Below are positions 6,092 through 11,483 of a DNA stretch of 11,483 nt, piece after piece (within the stretch, counting starts at the first letter, position 1; every line of letters starts with the position of its first letter). A program made the translations under genes and the position numbers. This stretch comes from Selenomonas sp. (GTDB taxonomy: Bacteria; Bacillota_C; Negativicutes; Selenomonadales; Selenomonadaceae). Under the pieces are notes generated by a model that was not told where the DNA came from, did not search any database, and saw only the letters and a program-made list of their open reading frames with translations. The stretch covers positions 1-11,483 of the forward strand of contig NZ_JAILKR010000065.1 of NCBI RefSeq assembly GCF_024693525.1, in the 5' to 3' direction.

Positions 6092-6996
6092 TTATATTCC
6101 TTCTTTCGCGCAATCTTTTGATTCTCTTTGATTTCTTCGTAAATATTCACATAAGCGTCATAGCGTTCCTGGGTAATGTCGCCAGCAGCCACCGCCTGCT
6201 TTATGGCACAGTCTGGCTCATGGGTATGACTGCAGGGAGCAAAGCGGCAGGCCGAAAGATATGGACGGAACTCGGGGAAATAGCCCGGCAGTTCCTGAAT
6301 GTCCAGCTCCGTTAATTCCATGGCACTAAAGCCCGGTGTATCCACGATAAAGCCATCCCCATAGGCAAGCAATTCGGCTACCCGGGTGGTATGACGGCCG
6401 CGCTTTATCTTTTCACTGACCTGACCAGTCTGCAAGGCCACCCCCACATCAATGCGATTGAGAAGGGACGACTTGCCAACACCGGAAGGTCCGGCAAAAA
6501 CCGTCACTTCGCCGGAAAGGCACTGACGCAGGGAGTCAATGCCCTGGTTTTCCTCGGCGGAAACCCGCAGCACCTTATACCCAATGGCTTCATACTCCTT
6601 GAGGAACGCGGAAATATCCCCTTCGTAGAGGTCCTGCTTGTTCACACAGATGACAATCTTCGGAATCCCGGACCACTCCGCCAGAACCAAAAACCGATTC
6701 AAGAGCAGCGGGTGAAGGTCAGGCTGGGCTGCAGCAAAGGTCAGCACCACCTGGGATATATTGGCAACCGCCGGACGTTTCAATAGGCTCTGACGGGGAA
6801 GCTGCTCTTCCACCACCCCGCTGCCATCGGGCAAGCGATTGATGCGAACCAAATCCCCTGGAACAACGCCAGCGCTGCGCCGGGTCTTTTTGAACTTCCC
6901 CCGCAGCTTGCAGGTAACCATTTCCGGTCCTTCCGGCCCTTCTGCCAGCACATAGAAAAAACTGTTATATGCCTTTATAACTCGACCTTCTTGCAT
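6088..6996 (-). CDS. rsgA: Small ribosomal subunit biogenesis GTPase RsgA
   Basis: RsgA is a circularly permuted GTPase that binds the 30S subunit late in assembly and helps remove assembly factors. The 302-residue protein begins with an OB-fold domain (about 1-70). The GTPase motifs follow in permuted order: G4 VNKQD at 118-122, G5 SAE at 146-148, G1 GPSGVGKSS at 169-177, G2 region RGRHTTR at 199-205 and G3 DTPG at 219-222. The C-terminal zinc knuckle has Cys250, Cys255, His257 and Cys263, followed by a lysine-rich tail. The start at 6996 has a GGAG site five bases upstream. It lies 32 bases after prkC, and the Firmicute homologue is a known partner and substrate neighbour of PASTA kinases, which fits the order here. 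Confidence 0.96.
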   Translation of the reverse strand: MQEGRVIKAYNSFFYVLAEGPEGPEMVTCKLRGKFKKTRRSAGVVPGDLVRINRLPDGSGVVEEQLPRQSLLKRPAVANISQVVLTFAAAQPDLHPLLLNRFLVLAEWSGIPKIVICVNKQDLYEGDISAFLKEYEAIGYKVLRVSAEENQGIDSLRQCLSGEVTVFAGPSGVGKSSLLNRIDVGVALQTGQVSEKIKRGRHTTRVAELLAYGDGFIVDTPGFSAMELTELDIQELPGYFPEFRPYLSACRFAPCSHTHEPDCAIKQAVAAGDITQERYDAYVNIYEEIKENQKIARKKEYK

Positions 6997-7028
6997 GAAC
7001 GCTCCTTTTTCTAAACAGTTACGATTGA

Positions 7029-8801
7029 TTAGCGGCTCTTGGAGCCCTCACCGTTACGGGATACCGACGGATTATCCTGCTCCTGTTTTCCGTTATCTTT
7101 GCCAGGTTCCTTGCTACTGGATTTCTTGGGTTCTGCCACCACCAGCGTGATGGTGGAACCAGCTGTTACCGAGCTGCCGCCTGCCGGGGTCTGACTGATA
7201 ACCGTGCCAGCCGCTTTCGAACTCTCTTCTTTCGTCACACTGACTTTAAAGCCCGCACTGGTCAAGGCGGCTTTCGCGCCCTCCACCTGCAGGTTCGTTA
7301 CATCCGGTACGGTGTTCTTGGTTTCTTTTTTGCCCTTGCTCACCGTGATATCAACGCTCTGCCCCTTGGTAATCTTACTGCCAGCCTTCGGGTCCGTAGC
7401 GATTACCGTTCCAGCTTCTTCGTCGGAGTTGCGCTCATAGACCGAGCCAACTTTGAGCCCCATCTTCTTGAGTTTTGCCTCTGCGTCAGATTTGTTAAGG
7501 CCTTTGAGGTCCGGCATCTCCAAACTTTCCCCGCCTTTGCTGACGTGAATGGTAACGAGCCGTTCCTCCTTTACCTTAGCGCCTCCTTCTGGATCCTGCG
7601 AAACAACGGTTCCCGCAGGAACGCTGGCATCAAAGGTCTCCACCACATTGACCCTCAGCTTCTTGTCCTCGAGAATCTGACGAGCCAAAGTCATCTGCTT
7701 TCCTGTGACATCCGGTACAATGACTTCCTCATTACTCCAGAACTTACCGTAACTCAGGAATGCACCAACAAAGAAGCCCATGAACAAGACTAGGATAAGT
7801 CCCGCAATGAATTTTTTCGATTTGAATACCGAACTTTCCGCTTCTGGCTCATCGTAATCATATTCTGCGGGCATGCTGCGCATATCACGGCGCGAGGACA
7901 TCTGCGCTATCGGTTCATCCATGCGAGGCAATACCTGCGTAGCAAAAGGATCCGGCTGAGCGGCTGCATATCCCATGCCGCTTCCTACCATCTGCTCTGC
8001 TTGCTGGATATCCTTGACAATTTCCGAAGCATCCGGACGCATTGCCGGGTCTTTACTCATCGCACGGGCAACGATTGCCTCTACCACCGGAGGAATTGAC
8101 GAGTCAAGCTGACGAACTGGTACCGGCTCTTCCTGCAAATGTTTCATCGCCACACTAACCGGCGTCTCACCGGTAAACGGAAGCGTTCCCGTGAGCATTT
8201 CATAAAGAACAACGCCCAGCGCATAAACATCAGATTTCGGCGTAATCATTGTCCCCTTGGCCTGCTCCGGAGAGAAGTAATGGACCGACCCCACCACATT
8301 CCCCGTATAGGTCATGGTAGATTCCGTAACGGCACGGGCAATGCCAAAATCGGCCACCTTGGCACTGCCGTCCGGCATCATCAGGATGTTATGCGGCTTA
8401 ATATCACAATGAACGAGATTGTTGGCATGGGCATGAGCCAGCGCACTGGCAATTCCCTTGGCAACAGTCAACGCCTCCGCTACAGATAAATGGCCTTCCT
8501 GCTTGATTTTATCCTTCAACGTCCGTCCCGGAACATATTCCATGACAATGTAATGCGCACCATCCATTACCCCTACGTCGTAAATATTGACGATATTCGG
8601 GTGAGAAAGACGGGCAGCAGCCTGCGCCTCGCGATTAAATTTATCGATAAATTCGGTATCGCTCTTGAATTGATCATGCAGGATTTTAACGGCTACCGGC
8701 CGGTTAAGGAGCAGGTCATTTGCCTTGTAGACGTCGGCCATACCGCCGCCGCCAATCTGCTCCTGCAGCTCGTAGCGCTGATCTAAGACACGCTGTATCA
8801 T
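7029..8801 (-). CDS. prkC: PASTA-domain Ser/Thr protein kinase (PrkC/StkP type)
   Basis: This is a single-pass membrane kinase that links cell-wall state to protein phosphorylation. Residues 1-270 form the cytoplasmic kinase: glycine loop IGGGGMADVY at 16-25, Lys39 in VAVK, helix-C Glu58, catalytic VHCDIKPHN with Asp133 at 130-138, DFG at 151-153, a threonine-rich activation loop (T159-T166) and SPEQ at 177-180. A juxtamembrane linker precedes the membrane helix at 331-351. Three PASTA repeats follow outside (about 358-424, 427-490, 496-557), then a hydrophilic Lys/Ser/Glu/Gly tail to residue 590. PASTA repeats bind muropeptides or lipid II. The kinase is 590 residues, typical for three repeats. 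The ATG at 8801 is seven bases after a perfect AGGAGG. Its partner phosphatase is not in the window and may lie upstream. Neighbouring SEDS and PBP genes point to control of peptidoglycan synthesis. Confidence 0.96.
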   Translation of the reverse strand: MIQRVLDQRYELQEQIGGGGMADVYKANDLLLNRPVAVKILHDQFKSDTEFIDKFNREAQAAARLSHPNIVNIYDVGVMDGAHYIVMEYVPGRTLKDKIKQEGHLSVAEALTVAKGIASALAHAHANNLVHCDIKPHNILMMPDGSAKVADFGIARAVTESTMTYTGNVVGSVHYFSPEQAKGTMITPKSDVYALGVVLYEMLTGTLPFTGETPVSVAMKHLQEEPVPVRQLDSSIPPVVEAIVARAMSKDPAMRPDASEIVKDIQQAEQMVGSGMGYAAAQPDPFATQVLPRMDEPIAQMSSRRDMRSMPAEYDYDEPEAESSVFKSKKFIAGLILVLFMGFFVGAFLSYGKFWSNEEVIVPDVTGKQMTLARQILEDKKLRVNVVETFDASVPAGTVVSQDPEGGAKVKEERLVTIHVSKGGESLEMPDLKGLNKSDAEAKLKKMGLKVGSVYERNSDEEAGTVIATDPKAGSKITKGQSVDITVSKGKKETKNTVPDVTNLQVEGAKAALTSAGFKVSVTKEESSKAAGTVISQTPAGGSSVTAGSTITLVVAEPKKSSSKEPGKDNGKQEQDNPSVSRNGEGSKSR

Positions 8802-8808
8802 TCATGTT

Positions 8809-8814
8809 CCTCCT
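8809..8814 (-). promoter_or_regulatory. Consensus ribosome binding site of prkC
   Basis: A perfect AGGAGG lies seven bases before the prkC ATG at 8801. A second, out-of-frame ATG at 8803-8805 is only three bases from it, too close for good initiation, so the 8801 start is preferred. The strong site suggests prkC is translated independently of pbpA. Confidence 0.75.
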
Positions 8815-8839
8815 AGGTAAAGATATAGTCTATCGGAAA

Positions 8840-8864
8840 TCCCTGCCGGTTAATTCTGCAGGGA
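8840..8864 (-). other. Small stem-loop at the pbpA stop codon
   Basis: TCCCTGC (8840-8846) and GCAGGGA (8858-8864) form a perfect 7-bp stem with an 11-base loop containing the pbpA TAA stop. No T-run follows in the leftward direction, so it is not a good terminator. It may shape the mRNA between pbpA and prkC, or be chance. Confidence 0.3.
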
Positions 8865-10247
8865 CAGGATTACCTTGCGAGCAATCGGTGCCGCCTGGGT
8901 TCCGCCACTGCCACCATTTTCTACGATAATGGCAAAAACAATGCGGCGGTTACGAAGTTCGGCTGAACCAATGAACCAGGCATGGTCTTCACCAGCGGCA
9001 TTCTCTGCGGTACCAGTCTTACCGGTTACCCGCACGCCGCTAACCTGAGCAGCCCGGCCCGTTCCCTTGGTAACAACATCCTCCATGAAACTGTCAATCT
9101 TGGCAGCCATCGTCGGCGTCGTAGCCGTCAGCCATTTGGTGGGGCGTGTATCCTGTATCACCGTGCCCCCCGGCGTAATGACCTGCTGAACCAAATAGGG
9201 TTTCATGACCACACCGCCATTAGCAAAAGCAGCCGCCATCAAAGCCATGTGCATGGGAGTGACCAGCAGGGAACTTTGACCGATACCGGTCTGGGCCAAA
9301 TCGCCATTGCCCAATTTGCCAAAGGCTGGCAGATGGGAGCCCTCCATGAGGACTTCGCCCCCCAGCTCCTTGTCGAAACCAAAGCGCTCAAAGGATTTCT
9401 TGAGTTTCTCATCCCCCAGGCGCATCCCCAAGGTACCGAAAGTCACGTTGCAGGACTCGGTAAGGGCCTTGCGCAAGTTCACTTTGCCATGAACCTCGCC
9501 ATGGCTCTCCCGAATGGTCTCACCAGCTCCAACGTCCAGCGTCCCCGAGCAGTCAAAAATTTCCTGCTCATTGGTCACCCCTTCCGTCAAAGCGGCATCT
9601 GCAATCATGGGCTTGATGGTCGACCCCGGCGGATACATGCCCTGAACGGCACGGTTTAAAAGGGCTCCATCGGCCTGCTTAGAAAGAGCCTGCCAATTGG
9701 CCTCAATATCGTTGGGGTCATAGGAGGGGGAGCTGACCATGGCCAGCACTGCTCCCGTTTCCGCATCGAGTACCACCACGGCCCCTTTGCGGCCATCTAG
9801 GCCATCATAGGCCGCCTGCTGCGCATCAGATTCAATGGTTAGCTTAACATCATTGCCCTGTTCCAACTGAAACAACTGGGATGCCGGGCCTAAATGGCTT
9901 AAATCATCGGAAAGCCCTAATAGTTCCCGGTTGGCATGACCTTCCACCCCAGCGCTGCCGATTTTTTCGCCATTATAGCCAGTAACTGCCGCCATGGATT
10001 CCCCCATGGGGTAACTACGGCTGCCATCGGCCCGATTCTGGGCCAGGACTCTCCCCTTGGCATCGAGGATAGCCCCCCGGCGGATATCCGCCCGGGCCGC
10101 CGCCCCGCGCATGTTCAGGGAATTATTGGCCAAACTGTCGGCCTCCCAAGTGGACAGATAGATAATATATGCGGTCAAAAGACCTGTCAGCACCAGTAAA
10201 AACGATGCCGCCTGCAGGATTTGCCGCTTGATTTTCCAATCAGCCAT
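8850..10247 (-). CDS. pbpA: Class B penicillin-binding protein (PbpA/FtsI-like transpeptidase)
   Basis: This D,D-transpeptidase cross-links peptidoglycan and is anchored by one N-terminal membrane helix (about 12-31) with the catalytic domain outside. The 465-residue protein has a short pedestal region beginning ARADIRRGAILDAKGRVLAQ at 51-70, then the three penicillin-binding motifs: SxxK as STIK at 209-212 (nucleophile Ser209), SxN as SCN at 265-267, and KTG at 410-412 within VTGKTGTAENA. The compact size, without an extended dimerisation domain or PASTA repeats, resembles the PbpA type found next to rodA and a PASTA kinase, rather than long FtsI or PBP2. The ATG overlaps the SEDS stop by 8 bases (ATGGCTGA), as expected for a coupled polymerase-transpeptidase pair. 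The first part of prkC lies 48 bases downstream. The role in division versus elongation is not decidable from sequence. Confidence 0.93.
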   Translation of the reverse strand: MADWKIKRQILQAASFLLVLTGLLTAYIIYLSTWEADSLANNSLNMRGAAARADIRRGAILDAKGRVLAQNRADGSRSYPMGESMAAVTGYNGEKIGSAGVEGHANRELLGLSDDLSHLGPASQLFQLEQGNDVKLTIESDAQQAAYDGLDGRKGAVVVLDAETGAVLAMVSSPSYDPNDIEANWQALSKQADGALLNRAVQGMYPPGSTIKPMIADAALTEGVTNEQEIFDCSGTLDVGAGETIRESHGEVHGKVNLRKALTESCNVTFGTLGMRLGDEKLKKSFERFGFDKELGGEVLMEGSHLPAFGKLGNGDLAQTGIGQSSLLVTPMHMALMAAAFANGGVVMKPYLVQQVITPGGTVIQDTRPTKWLTATTPTMAAKIDSFMEDVVTKGTGRAAQVSGVRVTGKTGTAENAAGEDHAWFIGSAELRNRRIVFAIIVENGGSGGTQAAPIARKVILSLQN

Positions 10248-11483
10248 GTTCCTGCTCCTTTGATAACGAAATTAAAAGTCCCAGCAACACAAAACTGGAA
10301 ACCATCGAGCTGCCGCCATAACTGATAAAAGGCAGCGTGATGCCAGTCAGTGGCAAAAACTTCGTGACTCCAGCGATGATGATAAAGGCCTGCAAAAGCA
10401 TCAGGGAACAGCAGCCTGCTGCCAGCAGCACTTCCTTTTCCTTGCGGCAGGAAAGGGCTGTCTTTATGCCGCGCCAGAAAAATAGCACATAGCAAGTCAT
10501 CAACATCATGGTCGCAATAAGCCCCATCTCTTCGGCAATTGCCGCAAAGATGAAATCCGTATGAACCTCAGGGATAAAGCCCGGATGTCCATAGCCAAAG
10601 CCCGTGCCCCAAATGCCGCCTGTGCCAAAGGCAAACAGCGACTGCACGACCTGATAAGCCATACCGTTTGGGTCCTGCCAAGGGTTCAGCCAAATGTCAA
10701 AGCGCACCCGCACATGGCCAAAAGCAGCATAGCTGGCAGCTGCAGCAACGCCCATAAACGCCAGTGCCAAGAACACATAGGATTTGCTGCCCGTGGACAT
10801 ATAGGTCATTAGCACCGCCATGCCGAAAAACAGCAAGGCTGATCCCAAGTCCTTCTCCACGACAAACATCAAGACCGCCATTCCCCAAATGCAGATGAGG
10901 GGAGCAATAAAGCGCAATGGCGGCAGCTGCAGCAAAAAGATGCGATGAGCCGGAAGCGTCAATACGCGCCGGTGGTCTGACAAATACGCGGCCAAGAAAA
11001 AGACAATCAGTATCTTGCCAAACTCTGACGGCTGAATCGAAATTGGTCCCAAGACCAACCAGTTCTTGCTGCCGCCGATTTCCGTGCCAAACAGCAAAGG
11101 CAGTCCCAACAGGAAAATACAGGCTACCCCTAACAAATAAGGATACCCCAGCATCCGCCGGATACGCCCCCAAAATCGTAGCACCAGAATCATCACCACC
11201 ATGGCCACACAAAGCCATTGCAGCTGGCGAACCAAAAGTGCCGGCTTTAAGCGAGCGATTTCCACAATGCCGACACTGCAAAGGGTCAGCACGATAGGAA
11301 ACAGGAATGTATCTTCCCGCCGTTTGATAATAACAGCCTGAATGAACAAAGCCAGTAGAATCACCGCTGCCATCCACGGTACATAATTGAGCGGTCCCTG
11401 CAAAACTTCTGCCGTCAGTTTTGAACCACCCGGATTCATTTTCAAATAAAGCACGCTCATGCCAAAGAGGACGATGCCCAGCG
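10240..11483 (-). CDS. SEDS-family peptidoglycan glycosyltransferase (RodA/FtsW), 5'-truncated by window edge
   Basis: SEDS proteins polymerise lipid II into glycan strands in partnership with a class B PBP. The frame is open from 11483 to the stop at 10240; the first Met inside is at 11460, but the in-frame codons before it encode LGIVLFG, a hydrophobic continuation of a first membrane helix, so the true start is probably beyond the window. Counting from that Met (406 residues), family signatures are SIQPSEFGKI at 141-150, EKDLGSALL at 202-210 with the conserved Asp204 thought catalytic, the loop from RFDIWLNPWQDP at 253-264 to GTGFGYGHPGF at 285-295, PEVHTDFIFAAIAEEMG at 297-313 and PLTGITLPFISYGGSSM at 370-386. 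Multiple membrane segments fit the ten-helix fold. It overlaps pbpA by 8 bases. Context favours the RodA-like partner of PbpA; FtsW cannot be excluded. Confidence 0.93.
   Translation of the reverse strand, partial: LGIVLFGMSVLYLKMNPGGSKLTAEVLQGPLNYVPWMAAVILLALFIQAVIIKRREDTFLFPIVLTLCSVGIVEIARLKPALLVRQLQWLCVAMVVMILVLRFWGRIRRMLGYPYLLGVACIFLLGLPLLFGTEIGGSKNWLVLGPISIQPSEFGKILIVFFLAAYLSDHRRVLTLPAHRIFLLQLPPLRFIAPLICIWGMAVLMFVVEKDLGSALLFFGMAVLMTYMSTGSKSYVFLALAFMGVAAAASYAAFGHVRVRFDIWLNPWQDPNGMAYQVVQSLFAFGTGGIWGTGFGYGHPGFIPEVHTDFIFAAIAEEMGLIATMMLMTCYVLFFWRGIKTALSCRKEKEVLLAAGCCSLMLLQAFIIIAGVTKFLPLTGITLPFISYGGSSMVSSFVLLGLLISLSKEQEHG

Noticed and set aside
8982..9659. Plus-strand open frame of 225 codons
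   Set aside because: It is antisense to the motif-bearing transpeptidase domain of pbpA; composition looks like a shadow frame and no family is recognised.
10697..11377. Minus-strand open frame of 226 codons in another frame
   Set aside because: It overlaps the SEDS gene entirely on the same strand, whose frame carries the conserved motifs.
11458..11460. ATG as true start of the SEDS protein
   Set aside because: The frame continues upstream with hydrophobic codons to the window edge and there is no ribosome binding site before this ATG, so the gene is treated as 5'-partial.

Overview
The window reads as ordinary chromosomal DNA of a Firmicute, most likely a diderm Negativicute of the Selenomonas type. 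That assignment is inferred from a PASTA kinase-rsgA-rpe gene order, a BirA/BioY biotin system, anaerobic-type cobalamin genes (cbiD, cbiE), an exported type II asparaginase, strong AGGAGG-like ribosome binding sites and balanced base composition. No marker gene proves the genus. No mobile element, CRISPR array, tRNA, rRNA or phage gene was seen.

Left end (1-1800). A truncated bioY gene (biotin ECF transporter S component) reads leftward off the window. An exported L-asparaginase gene (ansB) reads rightward. They are divergent across a 246-base, AT-rich intergenic region. This region holds a good sigma-70-type promoter for bioY whose -35 element is embedded in a BirA-like palindrome, so bioY is probably repressed by biotin-loaded BirA. 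A weaker promoter candidate, a short direct repeat and an AT-only hairpin precede ansB. A perfect 19-bp stem closes the ansB unit and also lies just beyond the leftward genes, so it probably ends transcription from both sides.

Middle and right (1811-11483). Ten leftward genes are tightly packed, in transcription order: a SEDS glycosyltransferase (rodA/ftsW type, start outside the window), a class B penicillin-binding protein (pbpA type), a PASTA-domain Ser/Thr kinase (prkC), ribosome-assembly GTPase rsgA, ribulose-phosphate 3-epimerase rpe, GTP cyclohydrolase folE2, a flippase-like membrane protein, cbiD and cbiE. (The tenth, bioY, lies alone beyond ansB.) Overlaps occur at rodA/pbpA (8 bases), rsgA/rpe (4 bases, ATGA) and cbiD/cbiE (19 bases), which suggests operonic transcription and translational coupling.

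How they work together. The SEDS protein and the class B PBP form a polymerase-transpeptidase pair for peptidoglycan synthesis. The kinase senses muropeptide or lipid II through its external PASTA repeats and probably adjusts this synthesis. rsgA and rpe are frequent neighbours of the PASTA kinase in Firmicutes. folE2 (folate and queuosine precursor), the flippase-like protein and two cobalamin methylation enzymes are downstream passengers with no obvious shared pathway. I found no convincing undescribed system. The most useful observations are the BirA operator/promoter arrangement, the odd orientation of the hairpin between the flippase and cbiD genes, and the isolated cbiD-cbiE pair at the end of a housekeeping run.
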